Shown here: positions 21,940 to 31,984 of the stretch, one piece after another
Layout: every line of letters starts with the position of its first letter
Position numbering within the stretch: the first letter of the stretch is position 1
Assembly (NCBI RefSeq): GCF_902459465.1
Contig: NC_047066.1
Location: forward strand, 12,899,047 to 12,963,046
DNA length: 64,000 nt
Source: Asterias rubens
Taxonomy: Eukaryota; Echinodermata; Asteroidea; Forcipulatida; Asteriidae
Direction of reading: 5' to 3'
The notes under the pieces: generated by a model
What the model was told of the DNA's origin: nothing
Database searches by the model: none
The model's input: the letters and a program-made list of their open reading frames with translations, nothing else
Made by a program: the position numbers and the translations under genes

Positions 21940-22086
21940 GTATTCGTTCGTGGACACGACAAACAAACAGCCGCAGCTACAGCTTTTGGTGAGCAGGCTA
22001 TAGTCAGATACTAGGTTAAGACCCCTCCAGGAAAAAACAACAAAAAACCAGGGAAATTCCCATTCTGCTCCCCGTGTATGTTTAGT

Positions 22087-22456
22087 TAAAGCCATTCTAC
22101 CCTTTCGGTAACCAGTGTTAAAGGCCCACACTTCGTGTATCACAACTTCTATATCAAATAACAAACCTGTGGAAATTTAGGCTCAATCGGACATCGGAGT
22201 CGGGAGAAAATAACGGGAAAACCCACTCCTGTTTTCGCACGTTTCGCCGTGTCATGACATGTGTTTATAACAAATCCGTAATTCTCGCTAACGAGAATTT
22301 ATATTCTTTTACCGTTTTCTCAAAAAAGTAAAGCATTTCATGGACTAATATTTCAAGAGAAGTCTTTCACCATTACCTTCTGTAAACCCTGTAAATTATT
22401 TGTAAATCTGTGAACTTTTTCTTTTTTTCTGTACCGAAAGGGTCCAATGGCTTTAA
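22087..22456. mobile_element. MITE family B (TTAA-flanked)
   Basis: Starts TTAAAGCCATTCTACCCTTT and ends AAAGGGTCCAATGGCTTTAA, giving inverted termini about 20 bp long. The interior shares short blocks with family A (CTCAATCGGACATCGGAGT, AACAAACCTGTGGAAATTT), so A and B may have a common origin or have recombined. Confidence 0.8.
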
Positions 22457-22839
22457 AGACAGCGGACACTACTGGTAATTGTCAAAGACCAGTCTTCTCA
22501 CTTGGTCTATCTCAACATATACATAAAATAACACACCTGTGAAAATTTGAGCTCAATCGGTCGTTGAAGTTGCGAGATAATAATGAAAGAAAAAACACCC
22601 TTGTCACACGAAGTTGTGTGCTGTCAGATGGTTGATTTCGAGACCTCAAGTTCTAAACTTGAGGTCTCGAAATCAAATTCGTGGAAAATAACTTCTTATT
22701 CGAAAACTACGTCACTTCGAGGGAGCCGTTTCTCACAATGTTTTATACCATCAACCTCTCCCCATTACTCGTTACCAAGTAAGGTTTTATGCTGATAATT
22801 ATTTTGAGAAATTACCAATAGTGTCCACTGCCATTAACC
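22453..22839. mobile_element. MITE family A abutting family B
   Basis: Starts at the TTAA that ends the family B copy (GGCTTTAAAGACAGCGGACA) and ends GTGTCCACTGCCATTAA. Confidence 0.87.
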
Positions 22840-22989
22840 CCACAGCAAGCCAATGTTTAGATGATAAAGTTGATGAAATTCCGACTTCAAACGAAAGGAG
22901 TTGTGTATATCAGACTAAATTCATTTATTTGTAACCAACTATATAGTAAAACTTGAAAATGTCAAAGTTACCCGGTTGCTTAAAAATGT

Positions 22990-23185
22990 GTTTTAACACT
23001 TTTGTCATATTTTTGACTGCCGAATATCCCTCCTTTGGATGTAAAGACCCAGTTGTCAAACGCTTTTCAAAGACCAACTCGACCGATCCAAGGCAACGTG
23101 TTCCTTTAAAGACCAACTTGACCGATCCAAGGCAACGATCCCATTGATCTCCATTTAATGACAGTATAATGGAGATCAATGGTCA
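22990..23185. repeat. Two arm fragments of the TTAAAGGAACACG palindrome family plus a short palindrome
   Basis: 23055-23135 holds two direct copies of AAAGACCAACTCGACCGATC + CAAGGCAACG, the arm of the foldback element at 49895-50284, joined at CGTGTTCCTTTAAAG. Then 23144-23182 is an inverted TTGATCTCCATT / AATGGAGATCAA hairpin. Confidence 0.7.
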
Positions 23186-23492
23186 TAACTATGATTCAGA
23201 TTCAGAAGTGAAACTCACTGGAAATGGAGGCGGCCATGGACGGACCAATCCAACCATGAGAACAGCAGTCTAGTCTGTAGTCATGTGCGATCGTGTCACT
23301 CGCAAAAAGGCGCGCGCGTTCTGCAGTTATTCCATTTCCATATACAGCGCATACGATGCATACAAAATCTACAACCACACGCCTCATCAAACGACCTCAA
23401 ATCGAGTTAGTAAGATTTTTGTTAGTACTAACAGCAACAAAAATCCCCATTTTCCATTTTAAAGTTCCCAACCCCTGTCTATTTCGTTGGAG

Positions 23493-26400
23493 ATGAAAAA
23501 GCTGATAAATTCCACCAAGGGTGACGACCCAGGCACACCGCGTGGACGGGACAACGGCGAGGGGCAACCCGGGAAAACCTCTGAGGTAGGTCCAGGCCCT
23601 CGCGATTCAATACACACTACACCGTTTTACCCGTGAGGGGGTAGTCTGTAAGCACAAAAACCTGCTTAGCACAGGAAAATCTTGCTAGCAAAAAAAAAAA
23701 CAGGTTACTAGCCGACATTCCTTAAAGTTTTGCGACCATTATGTGTTGTTTAGCAGAGACATTTTGATGAGCAGTACTTTTTGCTAAACAGCTTTAAATG
23801 AAAATTGAACCCATGCAGTGCCCTATTTCATAAAAGCATGTAAGCGCAAAAACTCGCTAAACAAGCTAGTATTGCTTTTTTTAAATACAGAATCAGGTTA
23901 CCAGCCCAAATTACACTAAGTTTCCAGCGTTGCTGGTGCTCGACTAAATTATCGCTTAGCAAAGAATCTGTCTTAGTTATACTGCTTATTAATAAATTGG
24001 GCCCAGTGCATTTACATTCAGTTCAAAACTTGTTTTTTATTTCGGCCTAATTGCATAATTATTTGTTATAAAAAAAAACATTATCACCTAGCTACCAGAA
24101 GAATTAAAGGGTCTATGTACTTTTTTTGGACAAAACACACAATGTCCACAGATTAACACTAAACTTACACAGTTTGAAGATAATGATAGTAGAAAGCTTC
24201 CCTGGAAATATTACCTGCTGAGGTGCTTTAGTTTTTGGGAAGTGAGTAAAACAATGTCATGAAAGTAATTTTCGTCTCATGAGACGAAAATTATTTTACG
24301 CATTTACAGACGTATTTTCATTACATTGTTTTACTCATTTCCCAAAAACTACAGCACCTCAGTAATATTTGAAGGGAAGCTTTCCACTATCATTATCCTC
24401 AAACCCTGTAAGTTTCATATAAATCTATGGACATTTTGAAAGAGTACTCAAATCCTTTAACTATTATATTTGTGTTGATATAGTTTCAATGAATCAATCC
24501 AAAGAACGTTTATGTCCACATTCACATTAAGGCATCAATCTGAAAGCCGAGGCCTGTGGTGAATGTGCCCGTTACAACAAAACAACAACAAAACAGGATA
24601 ACAGCACTGAATAGACGAATACAACTTTACTAAATGTCATAATTTAAACTACTTATTTCTGCTGATAAATTCTCTGTCACATTCATTTTTTTAGAATAAT
24701 GTACAAACCATTTTGGTACGTGGCAGAATGTCAGTCTCCATTGTTTGGCCCTTGTGGCACGTCTCGACAATACGGTATCCAATCAATTACACCTTCAGGC
24801 AAACTGGGCAAATCTTTTACGAGATTGGTCACACAGACCCTTGGGTAGAGTGCTAGCCATATGCCAGTTTCGCATGCATAATATCCCAACATTATGTTCT
24901 GTTAGCACATTGTCTGGTATGTTTTGCCCGGGGGAGCTTTGATTTGACTTTGAGACATTACCGATCCACTGCAAGAGGTACCACCATGATATTTCAAAAC
25001 TTGATTGCTTTGTGCTGGCGGATATAGTTTTCAAAATAACCGACGAAGCCAAAGCTCAAAAGGGGATGAGAGAAAAGGGCAATTTCCATCACAGAGATTT
25101 GAATTTCTTTTTCCAATTATTTCCATGCAACTTCAATGACCAATTGATGAGCCAAACTTTTCGAAAAGGTTTGTTATTAAGTTTTCATTCTGTTAATGTT
25201 TTGCTAAGCAGAAAACTGTAAGCAGCTTTGTGAAAATGGACCCTTGCCTTGGCCTAACAGTAACATAAGCCATTCAATTTTATTAGGAAGCAGCAAGCAT
25301 TCAAACGTTTGGACTTGCTAAGTGACCGATTAATTCCTTTCCCACCACACGGTATTATGGGAGACTTTGGAACGCTTGATGGCAGCAGACTCACTAGGTA
25401 ACAAAACTAACAGCTATAGACCTTTCTTTTGCAACGTCACAGCCCGAGTTTTTGCCAACCCAGATTGGAAAACTATGGAAAGCCATATTATGTGCAAATC
25501 AAGAAAAGATCGATATTTTTGGGTAACAATGAACCAAATTTGTTGATTTTGTTTAAAACAAAACAACTAAATATGAGAGGTATTTTATTTAATTGAAAGT
25601 TTGCAGAAAATGTTGAATTTTGTTAAAACATCTGTTTTTACGATTTAATGATTTACTAACATTCGGCCGACCATGCCAACCAAGGCGGTTTGTTTATCAA
25701 CAAAAGAAAGGTCTATAGGCCTATTACAGTTGTTATTGTAATAACTTTAACCAAAAGTGAATCGTGACTTAATGCAAGGAAAGTCTGTGCCAAATGTTTC
25801 TCAAAATGTTTCGACCACTCGCAATACTTTTTTTTCGTCTCCAGTTTTCCAAGAAGCTGCCTCTGCCAGCAATAGAGACAGACCCGGAGTTTCCCGCTTC
25901 TGTCCTCAGTGCAGCTACCATGAATATTAGGCACAAGGTAATTTCCGGGAACAATATATAATTCGTGAATGACGAAAACAATTTTCTTTTGTGGTAACAT
26001 TCTCTACTCATTTTTGCGTTCTTTTAATCAAAAGGAATAGTGCTACAGTTGGTGGAATCGTAAGATTAAATTAATTCAAATCAAATAAGTGACGGCACAT
26101 CTGATGTCAATTGTTCAATGTGATGTTGACACTAAATATTATTTTTGATGGAGAAGGCTTCTTTCGTCGCTATACATGACTTACCATTCTAACAAGAAAA
26201 ACTTTGCAAGAAGTACATTATCTAGTATTCAATTTGAGGTAATCTTTGCTAAGCTGTCATTAACAAGTTCAGTTAAGTACGAGTATCTATAAGCGTGTCG
26301 TGGCCATAAAAGTGCTCTACTGTGCATTATCTTTTGCATGTTTTATACTATTTTCTCTATACTTTTCTTGAAGCATGCATTGTGCCCTAAAATTGAAAAT

Positions 26401-29400
26401 TGTATGTTCATTTTTGCTTCCTATTTTAGCCTGCGATGCAGCGTGACGCTGCTCAGACAACGACCAAGCCGAAATTTCACCGACAGCTCTCTGCCCAGCA
26501 ACGGAAGGTGGACCTACCGAGACTCATTCCTGGTCGGTGCAGCCCTCCTAACCTCCCTGGACGTCACCAAGGTCCATGCGGGGATTTGCCGCATAGACAT
26601 GATGATCACAGGGCAGTTGACGGAAGCAACAGACGAGACAGTAGAAGCACGGGCTCGTCCCAGAAGCATCTTGTCAATCCACCGTGGGCTCCATGCAAGG
26701 TTGTCGATCCAACCTACATTAGTAACATCGGCTGCTTCGATCGTCTACCGAAAGGCCTGAAACACCTAGAGCCTGTCGATCTTTGCCACAGACACGGCCA
26801 CCACCGTCGCCTGAACCCCCTTGGGAAGGCACAGAACGAAGCCCCACAGAGACGAAGCTGTATTAATCTAAGAGCGATGCTACACAAACACAAAGTACAA
26901 GAGAAAAAAGTTATCCCAGTTACGGTCGTTAGGACGGAAACTTCCACAGACGACAAGCCTGAACACGTTGATGACGGTGACAACAGAAACATGAACATGG
27001 ACATCGATGCCGAATCGAAGGCAAGGCCTGACCCGCCTGAGTTACTCAAACCTGAGAATAGTTTCGTTTCCGCAACTAGCTATCGAACCGATGATATCAG
27101 CTCCCGAAGTTTCAGTTCTGTATCAAAGGAACAAGGTGAAACTGTTCCCAGTGAAACAAGCCAAGTCACTGAGCTATCATGTCAGATGCCGTCGACAGCC
27201 AAGGGTGACTGCCGGCCACAGAGTTCCACCGTCTGCAAAGCGACTATCCCCACATGCAAATTGACTGAACATCTTCAGCAAATGCCTCAAGAACGCGTAG
27301 AAAAGGAAACGCTCACATTTTCAGTGTCTTCAAGAAACAGTTTGTCCGCTGACGAGTTGAAGGTTCCAGATGAAAATCACCGTAATGAGAACGCATCAAA
27401 ACCAAAAGTAGAGAGACGAGGAAGCCTCACTTCCTGCCATCCGAAGGGCAAACTTCGCACAGACGAGGTATCTAAAAGCTTCTCGGCCCTGTCCTCGAAA
27501 GAAAAGGAGCTTGCTGTCGCTGACAAGACACACTTCAAGCATACCATGCCTCGTGATGAACACAGGGGAGAAGTGGTGGAAAAGCTTATGTGTACAGACG
27601 CTGACTGTGTACAAGAAACAGTACCCGAGAAGACTGTCCCCGAATTGGAAGACAACGCCTGTAAAGAAGTCAAGACAACGGGTCAGCAGCAGAAAGAAAC
27701 ACCCCATGACTTGTCCTCACCTCCAGGGACCACTGTCGTCAAAACTCCGGTACCCAAACCCACGACGTCCCTCACGCAAGTTGTCACGATCAACACTGGA
27801 ACTAAGACGGACGTTTCTGATCAGCACAATAAACCTGATTCGTTCGTCAAGACAGTGACAACAAAGCACTGGGATTCAGAAAAGTCCACAAAGGTTTGTG
27901 ACACAGAGATTCCCTCTCACAAACTCTTGAGTTTGTTCAATGAAGTGTCCGAAGCCACACATACTGCTCAGTCCAAAGTTGTGACGCATTCAAAGATTCC
28001 AGTTAGAAGCTTAGCCGGTAAAGTCAATGAGCCATCCACCAAGAACGCCATCAAGCAAACACTGCCACCAGCATTTCAGAAAGATCCCTCGGAGGAAAGC
28101 TCCGGGTCTGGTGGGTGTCATCGTCCCGAACAACATAAACTGAAACACGGTGAGCTAGTCCAAGATGAACCTTCTGGTCCAACATCTACAATACACGATG
28201 TGGAACTAAAACGTATAAACAAAGCAATGAGCAAGTTGAAAACAAAAACTGAAAAGGTGGCAAATTCAGCGGTTGCCAATTCAGCCACTGTCAAAACGAA
28301 AGATGCCTTTTCAAAACGAGATTCCAAGAAACCGATAATCGAAGAGATGTGTCCCGATGAAACTGAACCGAAGATTGTGTCCGGGCCTGATGGCTCACAG
28401 CTCGAAATAGTTGATCCAGACACTGACCAGGACCAGGAGTTCTACCCAGACCTCGCGATCGGCGTCAGGCTATTCCGAACACCAGAGATTCAACCACCCA
28501 ACAAGGACAACCGGCCACCTTCGGAAGAACACACTGAAGGCGAACATCAAGCACTAGACGTTGGTTGCGAAAAGTGGGACATTGTCACTAATGATGCTTT
28601 GTCACTGATTCAAAAGAAATCCAAAGACGATTTCACCGCAACAGAAGAAACAGAATCTCTGCCAATGGTTGAGACAGTTCCCAAAAGGCAGCCAGTTGTA
28701 GCTAAAAACATTCAACACGAGCAGCACGAGGAGAATGTCGGCATAGTCATGGACAAGGAAAAGGTTATTTTGAAAAAGTCAGAGAAAGTTGTTGTCGCCA
28801 AAGAAGATAGAAAGGAAGGTGGGAGAAGAAATAGAGTAAGTGTAACAAAAGTGGACATCACTCCAGAATCTGGTGTCAAAAGTGGAGTTGATAATGGCAA
28901 GGCAGTTCAAAAGCTCGAGAAAGTTGTTATCACTGAAGAAGATAAGAAGCAAGATGAGACAAGAAAGGGAGTAAAAGCAACAGACGTGGACATCACTCGA
29001 GAATCTGATGTCAAAAGTGGAATTGATAATGGCAAGGCAGTTCAAAAGCCCAAGAAAGTTGTTATCATTGAAGAAGATAAGAAGCAAGATGAGACAAGAA
29101 ATGGAGTAAAAGCAACAGACGTGGACATCACTCGAGAATCTTATGTCAAAAGTGGAATTGATAATGGCAAGGCAGTTCAAAAGCCCGAGAAAGTTATTAT
29201 CACAGAAGAAGATAAAAAGCAAGATGATACCAGAAATATGAAGGTAACAAAGGTGGACTTTACTCCTCAATCGGAAGTCAAAAGTGAAACGGATAATGAC
29301 AAGAATGTCCAAGGAGTGACCGAGAAGAGCGAATTGCCTTCCACAAAGAAAGTAGACGAAGAGTTGCTTCGTGTAGAGCGTGAGTCGTTGACTATGTACG

Positions 29401-30134
29401 TTACTCCTCTACCCTGCTCTCCTGCAACCCAAGAGCTCCCCGATGCAGATGGTCTATCGCAACAGCGATCGCCATGCCGTTGGCGAATCAACCTTGATGC
29501 TAATAGGCTGGAACACCTGCTTCAGGTTCAAAACAACCCCAGCGAAGATGGATCACCAAGGGGTCGCGGAGACTGGAAGGAGCGCCCTGTCAACTACGTC
29601 GATCCGAACGTCCCCCTGGAGGACATGCTGACCAAGTACTTCACGGACCACACTCCACTGGACTCAGCCTTCCAAGCTATTAACATTGTCAACTCGTACT
29701 CCAGCTCGATCAGCTACAACTCTTACCAAGCCCAGGAGCGTGTAGTCGCAGCCCTACAAGGCATCAAGGAGGATGAGGTCTACAAGCACGCCGCCATCTG
29801 TCCACTCGCGAGCCAGTGCGCTGACGCCACCCGTGAGTTTGGCGAGTCTTTGTACAAGGCCTTCCGGAGGTTCTCGAATCGGTCGAGGGCTGCACAGGAG
29901 GCGATGATCGAGTACTACAGAACCCTGGCCGAGGGTGTGATCACGTCCCCGGAGATGGTGAAACAGATCAAGCGCGACGGGAGGAAGTTGTACATGGTTT
30001 GGGAAGGAGGTCGATATGTCACGAGGTACGAGGAGGATGAGGAGTGCAGCAGCAGTAGTGACCAAACCAAGGCAAATGATACTACCGGTCCACCACGGGC
30101 GCACAAGCACAACCATGCTTCGGATCGAAAATAG
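23493..30134 (+). CDS. Unrecognised gene, three exons, ~1,296-residue disordered protein with a 45-residue repeat and an ordered C-terminus
   Basis: Exons 23493-23585, 25845-25937 and 26430-30134 join in phase 0 at both GT..AG introns. Exon 1 starts ATGAAAAAGCTG and ends at GAG|GTAGGT. Exon 2 has acceptor TCTCCAG and donor AAG|GTAATT. Exon 3 has acceptor TATTTTAG. Residues to about 1060 are rich in K, E, S and T and look disordered. From about 840 to 1020 are four imperfect 45-residue repeats (KVVITEEDKKQDETR..., VKSGIDNGKAVQK). The last ~200 residues (NYVDPNVPLEDMLTKYF, QERVVAALQGIKEDE, YMVWEGGRYVTRYEEDEE) look ordered and mostly helical. I recognise no family and see no signal peptide or membrane segment. 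Further exons are possible on the 5' side. The reading frame and long exon are seen; function unknown. Confidence 0.78.
23586..25844 (+). other. Intron 1 of the unrecognised gene
   Basis: Contains two decayed foldback copies (23645-24007, with TTGCTAAACAGC-type arms and TTGGGCCC-type ends), a family C MITE (24104-24460), and one arm of a GGGAGACTTTGGAACGC foldback element near 25368-25415. The rest is unremarkable. Confidence 0.65.
24104..24460. mobile_element. MITE family C (foldback), full length
   Basis: TTAAAGGGTCTATGTACTTT at the left and TACTCAAATCCTTTAA at the right. The arms pair almost throughout and meet at TCGTCTCATGAGACGA (24270-24285). TTAA at both ends. Confidence 0.88.
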
Positions 30135-30334
30135 GCATCTAGGTCCTTTTCGAAACCACGGCTTCGGCTTTGGACGGCTCAGGATAGCTTGGCCCCGCCG
30201 AATCCAAAACCAAAACTGAAACCGAAGCTATAGATGGATAAAGCGTCATCGATAGCCACACAATAATTTTGTTGATAAACAATGGAAAGTGTACTTGTGC
30301 ACGCGCTGCACACAAATCTCAGCCAATGATAACA

Positions 30335-31095
30335 TTACAGGCAGTGGACACTATTGGTATATACTCAAAAAAGTTATTCTTAAAAAAAAAACTTTCTTGA
30401 TTACGAGTAATGGGAGATGTTGATAATATAAAACATTGTGAGAAACAGCTCCTTCTAAAAGAGAAAGAAGTAAAAGATGCTATGTCAGATTTTTGGCCCC
30501 AAACATTAAAAGATAATTTTTTTTAGTGAATGGTATTTCAAAGAGTATCACCCGCTCTAACGAAAAAAGTTAAACTTTTACTTTTAATGGTCAGGAACCG
30601 TGACAAAAATTTAAAACGTTTCTTTTAAAACACATAAGAATTTGTCACGTGATATATTGTCGGGATCCCGACAAAAACTAATTTTGAGCACTTTATTCAC
30701 TGCTACTAATAATTGGCGGACTTTTTCAAGCAATGGCTCAAATGAAAGCTTGTAACTTTCTCGACCCCCATCAAAATACCTATTGAATTTTAAATCAAAT
30801 TTGTGGGGTCAAATCGGCCAAAACATCTGACATAGCATCTTTAAATATTTTCAACGAATTTGATTTCGAGACCTCAGATTTATAATTTGAGGTCTCGAAA
30901 TCAAGCATCTGAAAGCAACTTCGTGTGACCATAGTGCGACAAAGGTGTTTTTTTTTTCTTTCAATATTATCTCGCAAGTTCGATGACCGCCTGGGCTCAA
31001 ATTTTCGCAGGTTTGCTATTTTATGCATAATGTTGAGATACACCAACTGTGAAGACAAGTCTTTGACAATTACCAATAGTGTCCAGTGTCTTTAA
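30335..31095. mobile_element. MITE family A split by another MITE
   Basis: Left end ACAGGCAGTGGACACTATTG, right end GTGTCCAGTGTCTTTAA. The copy is interrupted in its GAGAAAGAAGTAATTTTC block by the element at 30474-30842. Confidence 0.85.
30474..30842. mobile_element. MITE family E nested in family A
   Basis: Terminal inverted repeats AAAGATGCTATGTCAGAT / ATCTGACATAGCATCTTT with TTTTGGCC next inside. TAA is repeated on both sides of the insertion point. No coding capacity. Confidence 0.85.
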
Positions 31096-31984
31096 TGACG
31101 TCAGTGACGTCATCATAACCCATACCTAAATAGGCCATCACTTTATCGACCCTCGCTGTTGAATCGGAATATATTTTTTTGCAATATCACTAATAATGTT
31201 TTATTATTATGTGTGTTAGGAAATGTGTACACAATTCGCCGCATTGGGGGGACACACCCATAATCTATGTGGAAAGAATCTCCTGCAAAAAAATGGCCTT
31301 GTTTCAGGGTGTTTTTTAACATAATTAGAACAAGATTACTCTAAAGCAGTAGATGTCATTCCTGAAACACAATTAATGATTAAATCGCGAAATAAACCAA
31401 TTTACTTTACTTAAATAGTTTAATTCTTTAGTTCCAAAAACCTGATTATTCTCCAAAGTCGATCGTTTTTCAAAACAACCGTCCCTCTTAATCGGTGACC
31501 AAAATGAACAGCCGTTTCTAGTTTACAAAGTATTTCATACTATAAGTCGAAGATACATGCAACAATATCGAGAATAAAAAAAAAAACAGATGCGTTTATG
31601 CACGTGTATCTTTCTTGTGTGCTCTTGTATCTTTCTTGTGTCAATTTCGGCCGAAAAAAAACCCACCACCTCTCTTCCCTGCTGAATGATGGCGGCTTAC
31701 GCTTACTAACGTAAGCCTTTTGCCGCCATCAGAGCACGCCACACTTTCAACACCTTACTGAGAAGAAAAGAACTCTCCCCCCCCCCCCCGCCCCCAAACA
31801 AAAAAAAGAGGGGGAAAAAAAGAAGAAGCTTATAAGTGGCAACATACGTAAGACGATTGAGACTCTTTCAGAGAATAGCTGCAAATGCTAGCACTTCAAA
31901 ACCGCCCCCTCCCCGCTTCCCCAAAAGACGTCCCGTATTTTTTAAATAGCGCCCTCAACCGGTACCGTTAAAGTTTTATCCAAC
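31096..31984. other. Intergenic and TIMM22 upstream region
   Basis: Mostly AT-rich with a C11 run near 31779. A hairpin with GATGGCGGC arms at 31688-31730 is listed separately. No other gene found. Confidence 0.5.
31688..31730. promoter_or_regulatory. Inverted GATGGCGGC pair upstream of TIMM22
   Basis: GATGGCGGC (31688-31696) and GCCGCCATC (31722-31730) are inverted around GGCTTACG / CGTAAGCC. GATGGCGGC fits the core of YY1-type sites common in housekeeping promoters. It lies about 260-300 bp before the TIMM22 start codon. A regulatory role is inferred. Confidence 0.35.

Noticed and set aside
26338..26760. Overlapping plus-strand frame (140 codons) at the start of the large exon
   Set aside because: It overlaps the 1,234-codon exon in another frame. 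The acceptor before 26430 and two upstream exons all fit the longer frame in phase 0.
28779..29312. 177-codon minus-strand frame with repeats
   Set aside because: Antisense shadow of the 45-residue coding repeat; the repetition is inherited from the plus strand.
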